A program made the position numbers and the translations under genes. This document shows, in pieces, positions 35,466 through 44,922 of a DNA stretch of 64,000 bases. The notes beneath the pieces are model-generated. The model saw only the letters and a program-made list of their open reading frames with translations, made no database searches and was not told the origin of the DNA. Positions within the stretch are counted from its first letter, which is position 1. Each line of letters opens with the position of its first letter. Source of the DNA: Bacteroidota bacterium (GTDB taxonomy: Bacteria > Bacteroidota > Ignavibacteria > Tepidaquicellales > Tepidaquicellaceae); the NCBI GenBank assembly GCA_018266845.1, contig JAFDZO010000024.1, positions 1-64,000 on the forward strand. The letters are read 5' to 3'.

Positions 35466-37385
35466 TCAGGCTTTATTAAATTCCAGAGTGAATTTTGTGC
35501 CTTTGCCTATTTCAGAAGTAACCTGAATGCTTCCTCTCATAATTTCCGTAAGCTTTTTTACGATTGAAAGACCAAGACCGGTTGAAAGTTCTCCTCCGGT
35601 CGGTTTTGAGCTTATCTTTGCAAACTTATCAAAGAGTTTTGAAATCTCTCCGGGCTTTACTCCCTGACCTTCATCTTCAACTTCAATAATAATTTTACTT
35701 TCCTTTTCAAATATTTTGATGAAAACTTTTTTCCCGGGATAAGTATATTTTATACCGTTTGAAACAAGGTTGCTCAAAATCTGCTCAAGAGAATATCTGT
35801 CGGCTTTTGCTTTTAGTTCCGCGCTTTCACTTTGCACTACAAGTGAAATATTTTTTTCATCTGCGCTGGACTGGTAAATTTTTATCACTTCCTGTATCAC
35901 TTCGGAAACTTTTACTGCCTCAAGGCGGTAGTTATAATTTCCCGATTCGATTCTGTTTACATTCAAAAGATTTTTCAGAAGTATAAGCAGCTTATCGGTG
36001 AGCTTTACTATTCCGTCGGAGTATTCAATAATTTCCGATTCGTTCAGCTTTATGTTTTCCTGCCGCAAAATTTCGGCGATGGAATGTATGGATGCAATAG
36101 GGTCGCGTAAATCGTGCGAAGCTATCCCAAGGAATTCATTTTTCTGCTTATTGATTTCCTCAAGGCGCTCATTCAGCTTGGAAAGCTCAATAGATTTTTG
36201 CCTGTAGAATTCGGAGATTTTCTTTTCGTTTTCAGTTTCATAGACAATCTGGAGATTTTTTATTCTTGCCTCCGAGTTATCAAGCAGAAGTGTCTGTTTT
36301 ATTTTAATGTGTTTTTCAAGATGTTCATAGGCAATTTTGTAATTGTTTTTAGCCGCGTGAACTTTAGAAAGCAGCAAATGCCCTCCATCCAGAATTGTAT
36401 CATAACCGTTTTCATCGGCAAGCTTCATGCTTCTCTCAAGATTTTCCAAAGATTCGTCATACAATCCTTCTTTTAATTGAAGCTCGCCAATTTCCTGAAG
36501 TGTTTCGCAAAGACCGAAAGGATATTTCAGTTCCTTTTGCATCTTATAGCACTTGCGGAAATATTTCATTGCCTCTTTGAATCCTTTGAGTTCGTACACA
36601 CTGACGGCAATATTATTAAGGACTAAAGCAATTCCGTGCGTATCTGACATTTCCTCCCTGAGAGCGAGGCATTTTTGATAATAGTCGAGCGCCTTTTCAT
36701 GCTCTTCAAGCTTGGAGTAAACTACTCCTAGATTCATAAGAATGTTTCCGCGGACATATTTGTCATTGGTTTTTTCGGAGAGGCTGAGAGCTTTCTTATA
36801 ATTTTCTAAGGCAATATTAATGTTGGTAAGCTTCAAATGAACCGTTCCGATATTGCTGTATGTGTTTCCGAGCGTAGCAATATCGTTCAGCTCTATCTTC
36901 GTATTCAGCGCGCGTATGTAATACTCCAGTGCTTTATAGTTTTCGCTTAGCTGAAGGTATATGTTGCCGATGTTATTTTCGGCTATGGACTCGGATTTTT
37001 TGTCGTTTACTTCTTTTGAGGCGAAAAGGGCTTTCTGATAGTTCTCCAGCGCTTTTTTGAAATCGCTTTTGTACAGGTAAACTCCTCCATAGTTATTATA
37101 GCAGTGCCCCATGCCTGCCTTTTCTCCGAGATTTTCATAGATAGAATATGCTTCATCGGTAATTTCTTTTGCTTCATCAAACTTGCTGATTCTTAAATAA
37201 TAGTATCCGTAGAGGTAGTAATTTCTAGCCAAGCCTTTGTGATAGGAAACTTCTTTTGCGAGGGACTGCGCTTTATCGAGAAGCTCTTTTGCCAATGTAA
37301 TATCGTTATTGGCAGCTTTGAGAGCTTCTTCGTTCAGCTTATCAATTTCTTCTTTGATGTGAACATCATTTTTGAGTTCCGGCAT
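35466..37385 (-). CDS. TPR-containing cytoplasmic histidine kinase
   Basis: The N-terminal half (about 30-370) holds roughly seven to eight TPR repeats (ENYKALEYYIRALNTKIEL style). A short coiled coil (about 385-415) leads to a HisKA region with FLGIASHDLRDPIASIHS (phosphoacceptor His424), the N-box EQILSNLVSNGIKYT, the G1 box DEGQGVKPGEISKLFDKF and the G2 box STGLGLSIVKKL. No signal peptide or membrane segment is visible. The ATG at 37385 is chosen over a TTG two codons upstream. No response regulator lies next to it, so it is an orphan kinase; TPRs probably bind a partner protein. A terminator sits 15 nt upstream of its start. Confidence 0.9.
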   Translation of the reverse strand: MPELKNDVHIKEEIDKLNEEALKAANNDITLAKELLDKAQSLAKEVSYHKGLARNYYLYGYYYLRISKFDEAKEITDEAYSIYENLGEKAGMGHCYNNYGGVYLYKSDFKKALENYQKALFASKEVNDKKSESIAENNIGNIYLQLSENYKALEYYIRALNTKIELNDIATLGNTYSNIGTVHLKLTNINIALENYKKALSLSEKTNDKYVRGNILMNLGVVYSKLEEHEKALDYYQKCLALREEMSDTHGIALVLNNIAVSVYELKGFKEAMKYFRKCYKMQKELKYPFGLCETLQEIGELQLKEGLYDESLENLERSMKLADENGYDTILDGGHLLLSKVHAAKNNYKIAYEHLEKHIKIKQTLLLDNSEARIKNLQIVYETENEKKISEFYRQKSIELSKLNERLEEINKQKNEFLGIASHDLRDPIASIHSIAEILRQENIKLNESEIIEYSDGIVKLTDKLLILLKNLLNVNRIESGNYNYRLEAVKVSEVIQEVIKIYQSSADEKNISLVVQSESAELKAKADRYSLEQILSNLVSNGIKYTYPGKKVFIKIFEKESKIIIEVEDEGQGVKPGEISKLFDKFAKISSKPTGGELSTGLGLSIVKKLTEIMRGSIQVTSEIGKGTKFTLEFNKA

Positions 37386-37399
37386 ACTCAATAAATAAA

Positions 37400-37427
37400 A
37401 AAGGTTTTCAATCTCTTGAAAACCTTT
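37400..37427 (-). terminator. Rho-independent terminator after the fatty-acid hydroxylase-like gene
   Basis: Perfect 11-bp arms AAAGGTTTTCA and TGAAAACCTTT enclose a 6-nt loop. On the minus strand the stem is followed by TTTATTTATT and then the kinase ATG 15 nt later. Confidence 0.88.
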
Positions 37428-37454
37428 AAAAATAAAAATTTGCTGTGTAAAAAA

Positions 37455-38108
37455 TCAATTGGAATTTTCCCGGCTTTCTTCTTTAATGTGCGGAGGAACG
37501 GTTGAGAAAACATAATCCCATAACGGATTGCTCACGCCGTATGCAGTATGTTCGTCATTATAGTGATGGCGCAGATGATATTCCTTTAAATACTTGCCGA
37601 TTTTTCCCTTCATAGGCATGTGATGTGTAGCGAAATGAATGGAATCATAAGCAATATAGCCAATGATAAAGCCTCCGAAAACGGCAAAGCCGTAAACTCC
37701 AAAAGACCATTGGTAAATGAAATAGAAAAGAATCGCAAGCGGAGCGCTTACGAGAAGCGGCATTACAAGACGAGTCCTGTCCCTGGGATAATCGTGATGA
37801 ATACCGTGAACTAAAAAATGAATTCTTTTACCCGTATCAGATTTTGGGTGATAATGAAATGCCCATCTGTGAAAAGAGTATTCAAAAATCGTCCATATAA
37901 TAACACCTAAAACAAAAAACATTGCCGTGTTTACCGGATTGATTGCTGCATAAGATAAATAGAGACAATAAGCAGCGACAGGCAGGTAAACAACAACAGG
38001 AGTAATAGGATGTATATGAGAAAAATATTCCAGAACCGGATTTTTGAATAACCTTACAGTTTCATCCCTGTTGGAAACGAATTTCCCTTTTGACCTCATT
38101 AGATTCAT
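37455..38108 (-). CDS. Fatty acid hydroxylase/sterol desaturase family membrane protein
   Basis: This 217-residue protein has about four membrane segments and the di-iron histidine clusters of the family: HRWAFHYH (about 86-93), HFLVHGIHHDYPRD, HFATHHMP, HLRHHYNDEHTAYGVSNPLWDYVF. Such enzymes use an oxo-bridged di-iron site to hydroxylate or desaturate acyl chains. In bacteria this can modify membrane lipids or carotenoids. No partner gene is nearby, so the substrate is unknown. It stands alone with its own terminator. Confidence 0.88.
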   Translation of the reverse strand: MNLMRSKGKFVSNRDETVRLFKNPVLEYFSHIHPITPVVVYLPVAAYCLYLSYAAINPVNTAMFFVLGVIIWTIFEYSFHRWAFHYHPKSDTGKRIHFLVHGIHHDYPRDRTRLVMPLLVSAPLAILFYFIYQWSFGVYGFAVFGGFIIGYIAYDSIHFATHHMPMKGKIGKYLKEYHLRHHYNDEHTAYGVSNPLWDYVFSTVPPHIKEESRENSN

Positions 38109-38177
38109 ACTGCAAAATAGTAAACTAAATTGAAAAAAATAATTTATAAATTTTTCCCTATGTTTCCCGGCGCGGGG

Positions 38178-38373
38178 CAGGGCTGTTAAGTTCTGATGTT
38201 CACTTAAATATATTCTCCCACATTCTCCTTACCAAACTCTGTTTGGTAAGGTATTATGGGGCGAAACTCCGTTTCGCATCCAAAAGCGGAACAGAGTTCC
38301 GCTCACTCTTTCCGTCCCAAACAGGAGTTTGGGACGGAGTTCTTCTAATTTTCTTAAGAACTTAACAGCCCTG
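38178..38373. mobile_element. MITE-like 196-bp element with ISAs1-type ends
   Basis: The left end CAGGGCTGTTAAGTTCT (38178-38194) and the right end 38357-38373 are perfect 17-bp inverted repeats. A 10-bp direct repeat, CGGCGCGGGG, flanks it at 38168-38177 and 38374-38383. Ends starting CAGGG and 8-10 bp target duplications are known for the ISAs1 family, so it is probably a non-autonomous derivative of such an insertion sequence. Inside are four short hairpins with 7- to 11-bp arms (38227, 38261, 38286, 38312) and no credible protein. It sits between the hydroxylase gene and the efflux operon. Confidence 0.85.
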
Positions 38374-38666
38374 CGGCGCGGGGAAGCGCTAAGTTTTGCG
38401 AAACTTAATTTCTCTTTCCAAGTCTGGAAAGAATGTGTAAAAAATTCTTGTTTCTCCCTGCGAAACAGGGTTTTGAAGATACATTCCGTCTCAAACAGGG
38501 TTTGGGACGGAGTATTTTAAAAAATCAAAAACGATATTTACATGTAAGTAGAGACGTAAAATATTGCGTCTCTACGATATGACAATCTGACAGAATACAA
38601 ACTTGTCAACATTTTTAGATTCCTGAGAAACTAAAAAATATTCAAATGTAGGAACAGCTTATGATT
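38374..38666. repeat. Cluster of further palindromes right of the MITE
   Basis: After the right flank come short hairpins: 38391-38406 (AAGTTT arms), 38413-38432 (TCTTTCCA arms), 38486-38510 (a decayed copy of the CCGTCCCAAA stem) and 38548-38575 (GTAGAGACG arms). Most lack T-runs. No gene with a credible start is seen. Confidence 0.72.
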
Positions 38667-39983
38667 TTACTTCTCGCTGTTCAGCAATTCTTCCAAATCG
38701 GTTCTTGCAATGAGGTAATCGTAAACAGCCTGTATGTATGCAAGTCTCGACTGGTTTACTGATAAGTTTGCATCAAGCACATCAATCTGTGTGAGAACTC
38801 CGTTTTTAAAGCTGGAGTTTGCAAGCTCAAGTCCTCTTTCTGAAAGCTTTACGGTTTCATATTGCGCGCGGATTCTTTTCTTCGCGTCTTCTATTCTCAG
38901 CAATACGCTTTGCGCCTGAATTTTTAGTTTACTCTTTACGTCGGCAATCAGCTCGTCTGATTTTCTTACTTCGATTTCACTCTGGTGGACCTTGTAATCT
39001 GTTCTGAAGAAGTTAAGATTCCATGAAAGCCCGATTCCCATATTGAATGTATTAAAAAATCTGTATCTGTCTAATGAGCGCCCGTCATCTTCGTTTGAAG
39101 TTAATCCATAGTTTGCAAAAGCATATAGCTTAGGCATGTAGGTTGCTTTATCTACTCTTATTAATTCCTGATTGATTAATTTACTTACGCTCAATTGCTT
39201 CACTGAAATATTTTCCTTCGCAACTCTTTCAAGCAATGCATCAGTTGTGCCGAATACTTCAGTCGAATCGTAAGATAAATTTCCCATTACATCAAATTCC
39301 TCATCAGTCTTATTTCCGATTGCATTCTTCAGATTTTTTTTGCTCAATAAAAGATTGCTTTGTGAGCTTGAGAGGGAAGGAATGATGTTATCAACTTTTA
39401 CTTTTGCTCGCAGGTAGTCAAACTCCGTAGCGACTCCGTTTCTGTAACGGGATTCTACCACAGTAAGATTTGACTGCGCATTATCGAGGCTTGCTTTGTT
39501 TACATCAATAACCTGCTTTGCCAAAAGAACTCCGTAGTAAGATTTTTTTACAGTAGAGGTAACTTTTATTTCTTTCGACTTAGTATTTTTCTGCGCAAGG
39601 TCAGAATAATATTTCGCGATTTGTATTCCCGAAAAAACAGGAGTACCCAAAAGCGGTATCGGTTCATTTAAACTTAGAGAAGTGGTGATAGCGTTATCAG
39701 TTCCTAAAAACACAGACTGCCCTGCGAAGTTTAAAACCTGCTTCTTGAAATTTCTCTGGTATGTTGAGCCAAGCGTTATAGTCGGAACAAGATTTTCGCT
39801 ATATACCTGAGATACGTATTCGTTTGCTTTTAACTCATCGAATCTTGCAATCACTAAATCAGAGTTGTTCGATTTTGCAAGTGAGATTGCTTCAGGCAGC
39901 GTAATGGTGCGGGTTTGTGAAAAACCCGCGCCGGCTGTTATAAAAAATAAACCTGCAATTAAAATTGATTTTATTTTATTCAT
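38667..39983 (-). CDS. TolC-family outer-membrane efflux channel
   Basis: This 438-residue protein has a signal peptide (about 1-22). Two related helical halves of the OEP/TolC fold follow; visible features are ITLPEAISLAKSNNSDLVIARF, VESRYRNGVATEFDYLRAKV, and in the second half FKNGVLTQIDVLDANLSVNQSRLAYIQAVYDYLIARTDLEE. It would form the outer-membrane exit duct for the RND pump encoded just upstream in transcription order. It is the last gene of tetR-adaptor-RND-tolC; the palindrome cluster lies beyond its 3' end. Confidence 0.93.
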   Translation of the reverse strand: MNKIKSILIAGLFFITAGAGFSQTRTITLPEAISLAKSNNSDLVIARFDELKANEYVSQVYSENLVPTITLGSTYQRNFKKQVLNFAGQSVFLGTDNAITTSLSLNEPIPLLGTPVFSGIQIAKYYSDLAQKNTKSKEIKVTSTVKKSYYGVLLAKQVIDVNKASLDNAQSNLTVVESRYRNGVATEFDYLRAKVKVDNIIPSLSSSQSNLLLSKKNLKNAIGNKTDEEFDVMGNLSYDSTEVFGTTDALLERVAKENISVKQLSVSKLINQELIRVDKATYMPKLYAFANYGLTSNEDDGRSLDRYRFFNTFNMGIGLSWNLNFFRTDYKVHQSEIEVRKSDELIADVKSKLKIQAQSVLLRIEDAKKRIRAQYETVKLSERGLELANSSFKNGVLTQIDVLDANLSVNQSRLAYIQAVYDYLIARTDLEELLNSEK

Positions 39984-39993
39984 TTTTGAAAAA

Positions 39994-42900
39994 TTAAAAT
40001 TGTTGTGTGCTTGCTAATGCTTCTTTTGCTTCTCTCTTGGCTGCTCTTCTCGCTCTGAAATTTATAACCCAGTCTTTCCATTTATCAAATTTTACGAATA
40101 TCACAGGAACTACAACGAGCGTGAGGAACATCGAGCTTGTCAAACCGCCGATAATTGCCCATGCAAGTCCTGATTTCCATTCCGAACCTGAATCGTGTGA
40201 GAGGGCAATTGGTAACATACCAATGACCATCGCAATAGTTGTCATAAGAATCGGTCTTAATCTCGTTCCGCCTGCTTCTAAAATTGCTTCAAGAGAATTT
40301 AATCCGTGCTGCTTCATATCATTCGCCCTGTCAACAAGAAGTATAGCGTTCTTTGCTACAAGACCCATAAGCATAATCATACCGAGTATAGAGAAAATAT
40401 TCAGAGTCTTCATAGTTAATGCAAGGGCAAGCAATGCTCCTATAACAGCAACAGGAAGCGAGAACATAACAACGAACGGATAGAGATATGAATCATAAAG
40501 CGCAACCATAATGAGGTACATAAAAATTATAGCAGCAAGAAGCGCGATACCTAAGCTTGAGAAACCTTCTGCCTGGTTTCTTAAATCACCGTCGTACCCT
40601 ATAACAATTTCAGGCGGGAGTCCGGCAGTTTTTAAAGCTGTCTGGAAGTCAGCGCCGATTGAACCGGAAGGTCTTCCGTTAACCTGAGCGTAAACATATA
40701 TAGTAGGGTTTCTGTCTTTCCTGGTCAGCTTTGTCGGTCCTGTTGTCTGGTAAATTTTTGCAAACTGGTTTAACTGCACTGCCTTTCCCGTCGGAGTGAA
40801 AAATATCATCGAAGTCAGGTCGCTGATTTTTGTTTTATCAAATTTGTCGTACTCAACTCTTATGGTGTATTCGGTATTATTTTTATCATCTCTGAATTTT
40901 GAATCATCATCTCCTGATAGACCGACTCTTAACGCAGTGCCGACTTCCGCAATCGAAAGCCCGAACGCAGCCAGTTTCTCTCTGTCAATTTCCACTCTTG
41001 TTTCAGGTTTTCCGTCTTCGGTTGAAAGACGCACATCTGCCGTGCCGGGTATTCTTTTTAAAATATTGAACACCGTATCTGCCGAGTGTTTCACAACATC
41101 CATATTAGGTCCGCTGACGATTATCTGAATTGGAGTCTGGTTAGCAACACCGAAAATACCAATCGGGTTTACTCTTACTTTTGCTCCGGCAAGGTTTTCA
41201 AGTTTCTTTTTAATTTCGTTGCCTACCTGGTCAGTTGAAAGTATTCTCTGCTCTTTCGGCACAAGCGTTACGTTTATTTCCGCGGCGTTGTTCGATGCCT
41301 GAGAGAATAAACCTTCCGCCGATGCTCCAACGTTCACAAACATCTTTTTCACTTCCGGCATCTGCCCTATAATATTTTCAACTTTTCTTGTAACATAATT
41401 TGTATTTTCTAATGTCGAACCCGGGTCTAATTCAAGCGTTACGGTAAACTCTCCTCTATCGGATTGTGTGATAAATTCTCCTCCGATAAATCCAAGCCCT
41501 ACAAGTGAAAATGAAGCGAAAAATAAAAGCCCCGTAACAATAATTGTAAGCCACTGATGTCTTAATGAAAACCTAAGAAGCCCTTCGTAATGATGTTTTA
41601 TTTTGTCGTAAATTCTTTCAAACACCCTTGAGAAAGAATTCATAAATCCTTTTTTGGTAATATCCTGAAGCTTTGAAAATCTCGATGCAAGCATCGGAGT
41701 AACAGTGAACGATACAAACAAGCTCATTAAAGTAGAGGCAACAACAACAAGCGAGAACTCTCTAAGAATGTTTCCGATAAGCCCTGTTACTAATGTAAGC
41801 GGAACGAACACAACAACGTCAACAAGCGTAATGGAAAGCGCAGCGAAACCGATTTCATTTCTACCTTTTAATGCAGCCGTTCTTTTCTCTTCGCCTTTTT
41901 CAAGATGGTGATAAATATTTTCAAGAACTACAATCGAGTCGTCAACAAGAATACCAACCACAAGCGATAACCCCAGCAGCGTCATAAGATTTAATGATAA
42001 ACCGAAGATGTACATAAATATAAATGTCGCAAGCATAGAGCATGGAATCGCAATCATAACAATAATCGAGTTTCTTATGCTGTGCAAAAATACAAGCATC
42101 ACAAGCGCAACAAGAACAATAGCAAGCCCTAAGTCTTTTTTTACTGCATCAGCAGCATCAAGCGTGAATGTCGAACCGTCCTGCGCAATATCAAATTTCA
42201 AATTATCTTTTGCGTAATCTTTTTCTATCTTAGGAATCTCTGCTCTTACAAGCGCGCTTACGTCAACCGAGTTAGCATCCGTTTGTTTGGAAACAAGCAC
42301 GCCAATAGATGTTATTCCGTTCAGCCTGCTGATTTTGGAATAGTCAGCCGTTCCGTCCTCTACTTCTGCAATATCACCGAGCTTTACATCGCCGCCCATT
42401 TTAGATTTGCCGACAATTAAGCTTTTCATCTCCTCCATTGATTTCACTTTGCCCGCAACTCTGACAACATACTGCCTTTCATCTCCTTTGAGATTGCCGG
42501 TAGGGAAGTCAATGTTTCCTCCTTTAATTGTTCCGACAATTCTCTGCACGGATAATCCGAACGACTGAATTTTATCTAAGTCTAAATTTACTTTTATCTC
42601 TCTTTCATCTCCGCCGACAAGTCCTATCTGCCCGACACCCGGCAGCTTAGCAAGGCGCGGCTGAACCTGGTCTTTCATCAATTGATAAAAATCGCGCGGA
42701 GGCATATTGCTTGTTACTCCCATACGGAGAACCGGAATTTCATCAAGCGCGATTTTTGAAAGCGTCGGAGTTTTCGCATCATCCGGCAGCCTTATTACAA
42801 CTTCGTTTACTTTTCTCTGAACATCCTGAAGAGCAATATCAATCTTTGCCGACTGAATAAATTCGATTGTTACAAACGAAACACCTTCGAGCGATGAAGC

Positions 42901-43143
42901 TGTGATTTTATTTATCTTGTCAATTCCCGATACGGCATCTTCGATTACCTTTGTAACCGAAGTTTCAACTTCAAACGGAGATGCTCCCGGATAAACAGTG
43001 GAAACCACCACTACAGGGGAAGCTATCTTCGGAAGAAGCTCGTACTTTAGCTGACCGAATAAAAATCCGCCGACAATTGCAATCACCGCAAATATTACCA
43101 CGATGAATGAAGGTCTTTTTATGGATAATTCTGTTAATGTCAT
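39994..43143 (-). CDS. RND efflux pump, inner-membrane transporter
   Basis: This 1049-residue pump has the AcrB/MdtB-like layout: about 12 transmembrane helices and two large periplasmic loops. The proton-relay pair is visible in SLVVGILVDDSIVVLENIYHHLEKG (two Asp). The second half repeats GLVAKNAILLVDRANDMKQHG and EAILEAGGTRLRPILMTTIAMVIGMLPIAL. The periplasmic docking domains are complete. It probably exports hydrophobic or toxic compounds using the proton gradient; substrates cannot be read off. It lies between its adaptor and tolC genes. Confidence 0.96.
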   Translation of the reverse strand: MTLTELSIKRPSFIVVIFAVIAIVGGFLFGQLKYELLPKIASPVVVVSTVYPGASPFEVETSVTKVIEDAVSGIDKINKITASSLEGVSFVTIEFIQSAKIDIALQDVQRKVNEVVIRLPDDAKTPTLSKIALDEIPVLRMGVTSNMPPRDFYQLMKDQVQPRLAKLPGVGQIGLVGGDEREIKVNLDLDKIQSFGLSVQRIVGTIKGGNIDFPTGNLKGDERQYVVRVAGKVKSMEEMKSLIVGKSKMGGDVKLGDIAEVEDGTADYSKISRLNGITSIGVLVSKQTDANSVDVSALVRAEIPKIEKDYAKDNLKFDIAQDGSTFTLDAADAVKKDLGLAIVLVALVMLVFLHSIRNSIIVMIAIPCSMLATFIFMYIFGLSLNLMTLLGLSLVVGILVDDSIVVLENIYHHLEKGEEKRTAALKGRNEIGFAALSITLVDVVVFVPLTLVTGLIGNILREFSLVVVASTLMSLFVSFTVTPMLASRFSKLQDITKKGFMNSFSRVFERIYDKIKHHYEGLLRFSLRHQWLTIIVTGLLFFASFSLVGLGFIGGEFITQSDRGEFTVTLELDPGSTLENTNYVTRKVENIIGQMPEVKKMFVNVGASAEGLFSQASNNAAEINVTLVPKEQRILSTDQVGNEIKKKLENLAGAKVRVNPIGIFGVANQTPIQIIVSGPNMDVVKHSADTVFNILKRIPGTADVRLSTEDGKPETRVEIDREKLAAFGLSIAEVGTALRVGLSGDDDSKFRDDKNNTEYTIRVEYDKFDKTKISDLTSMIFFTPTGKAVQLNQFAKIYQTTGPTKLTRKDRNPTIYVYAQVNGRPSGSIGADFQTALKTAGLPPEIVIGYDGDLRNQAEGFSSLGIALLAAIIFMYLIMVALYDSYLYPFVVMFSLPVAVIGALLALALTMKTLNIFSILGMIMLMGLVAKNAILLVDRANDMKQHGLNSLEAILEAGGTRLRPILMTTIAMVIGMLPIALSHDSGSEWKSGLAWAIIGGLTSSMFLTLVVVPVIFVKFDKWKDWVINFRARRAAKREAKEALASTQQF

Positions 43144-43179
43144 TTCAATAAAATTTTTTTAAGAATTCTTCTTTTACAA

Positions 43180-44238
43180 TTACGGCTTTACAATATTTAC
43201 TTCAGCTCCGTCTTTAAGGTTGTTCTGACCTGCTATTACAAGCTGGTCGCCTGCGCTCAAACCGGATGTAACTTCTATTTCCTTGTCTCCTTCAAGTCCC
43301 GTTTCGATTTTTCGCAGCGATGCTTTTCCGTTTACTATTACATAAACTTTAGCGTCTTTAATACTTCCGATAATTGCTTCTCTCGGAATCGCAAGACTTG
43401 TCTTTCCTTTTATGGTGCTGAAATCTATCTTTGCGAACATTCCTGCTTTCAAGGGATTAACCTTTGAATTTGAAATCACTATTTCAACCGGATATGTGTG
43501 CGCCTCATCGCCTTTCGGAGCGATTACGGAAATTTTTCCGTCGAATGATTTATCGGGGTAAATATCGGTTGTTACCACAACGTCATCACCGACTCTCAGT
43601 CTGAATACTTCCGTTTCCGGCACATTAACTTTTACCTTCAGCTTTGAAATATCTACCATGTTTGCAATCACAGTTCCGGGCGAAACGTAGCTTCCTACTT
43701 CTATATTTTTCGTGTTTATTATTCCGCTCATCGGCGCTGAAACTTTCGTATCCTTTACATTTCTATATGCAGTATTCAAAGCATACTCGGCATTTTTAAA
43801 AGCGAATAAATAATTTTCAAGCTGGCTAACGGTTGCTGCATCTTCCTTGACAAGCTGCTGGTATCTTTCCAAATCCTGCTTAGCTTTATTATAATTATTT
43901 TCCGCTGTTTCAACGGCAATATTTTTCAATTCGCTGTCAAGAAATACAAGCACGCTTCCCTGACCTTTGAAATCTCCTTCTTTAAATCTTACAGCTTTGA
44001 TTCTTCCCGGAACTTCCGAAGCAATGTTTACTTCTTTGAACGGGTTCATTACGCCGACAAGACTTAACGAATTTTTAATTTCTTTCTCGGCTACCGGAAT
44101 TACGTTCACCGGAATTTTTGTCGAAAAGTCGTTCGATGTCTTCAGTTTCTCAGCCGCTTTCTGCTTGTTCTGCATAAGAACAAATACAATTGCAGCTACA
44201 ACAACGAGCGCAAAAATTATTACAAGAATTTTTTTCAT
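43180..44238 (-). CDS. RND efflux periplasmic adaptor (membrane fusion protein)
   Basis: This 352-residue protein has an N-terminal signal/anchor (about 4-22), a lipoyl-type half-motif EVNIASEVPGRIKAVRFKEGDFKG, a coiled-coil hairpin (about 110-150), then SAPMSGIINTKNIEVGSYVSPGT, and beta-barrel and membrane-proximal domains (PREAIIGSIKDAKVYVI, KIETGLEGDKEIEVTSGLSAGDQLVIAGQNNLKDGAEV). It bridges the RND pump and TolC channel. It has no lipobox, so a membrane-inserted signal is more likely than lipidation. Confidence 0.95.
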   Translation of the reverse strand: MKKILVIIFALVVVAAIVFVLMQNKQKAAEKLKTSNDFSTKIPVNVIPVAEKEIKNSLSLVGVMNPFKEVNIASEVPGRIKAVRFKEGDFKGQGSVLVFLDSELKNIAVETAENNYNKAKQDLERYQQLVKEDAATVSQLENYLFAFKNAEYALNTAYRNVKDTKVSAPMSGIINTKNIEVGSYVSPGTVIANMVDISKLKVKVNVPETEVFRLRVGDDVVVTTDIYPDKSFDGKISVIAPKGDEAHTYPVEIVISNSKVNPLKAGMFAKIDFSTIKGKTSLAIPREAIIGSIKDAKVYVIVNGKASLRKIETGLEGDKEIEVTSGLSAGDQLVIAGQNNLKDGAEVNIVKP

Positions 44239-44253
44239 GAATATGATGATTAG

Positions 44254-44922
44254 TTAGTTTTGACTTAGATTTAATTTGCCCAACTGGCTTGCGAGTTCTT
44301 TCTTATCCTTGTCATATAGTTTCTTTCCTTTCTCCGTCAGAAGTCCGTTCATAAGAAGCTCCATCGTATTGCTGAAAAGCTCCGTGATATTCATCTTAGA
44401 GTTCATAATAAAATCGGGATTGATAATAGCCCTCACCGATGCCACAAAGCTTGTGATTACAATTTCAGCGGGGTAATCTTCGATGAGCTTTTCTTTTTTT
44501 CCCTGCTGTATAAGGCGTTTCAGCGTCGCCTCAATCATCTGCTCTCTGAATTTATCAACATCCAGCCAAAGCTGGGGAGTATGCAGCTGCAAATCTCTGA
44601 ACCATTTTTCCCCCATGCAAGAAAATCTTTCGCGGTTGAGATTTAATATCTTCATAATTTTTATAACAACATTGTCATCGGTTTTCAGAAACTCCTCAAC
44701 TTTTCCCGAGTCGCACATCAGCTTATCTTTTACGATATGCTCGACAAGTTTTTCTTTAGAAGCGTAATATTTATAGATGGTTTTTTTGCTTATCTGCAAT
44801 TCGCGCGCAAGCTCATCCATCGAAGTTTTGTAAAAGCCCTCTTTGTGGAATTTTTCCCTCGCATAGCGCAGTATGCGCTCATTATCTTTCGATAATTCTG
44901 CTGCCTGGGGTAAGTTTGACAT
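44254..44922 (-). CDS. TetR-family transcriptional regulator
   Basis: This 222-residue protein has an N-terminal TetR helix-turn-helix (about 14-60): ERILRYAREKFHKEGFYKTSMDELARELQISKKTIYKYYASKEKLVEHIV. The C-terminal ligand domain is not recognisable. It is the first gene of the efflux operon, 15 nt ahead of the adaptor, so it most likely represses the operon and itself until a pump substrate binds. No clear operator palindrome was identified in the upstream region. Confidence 0.93.
   Translation of the reverse strand: MSNLPQAAELSKDNERILRYAREKFHKEGFYKTSMDELARELQISKKTIYKYYASKEKLVEHIVKDKLMCDSGKVEEFLKTDDNVVIKIMKILNLNRERFSCMGEKWFRDLQLHTPQLWLDVDKFREQMIEATLKRLIQQGKKEKLIEDYPAEIVITSFVASVRAIINPDFIMNSKMNITELFSNTMELLMNGLLTEKGKKLYDKDKKELASQLGKLNLSQN

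Noticed and set aside
38329-38520. 63-codon frame across the MITE right end
   Set aside because: Made of palindrome sequence; no coding features.
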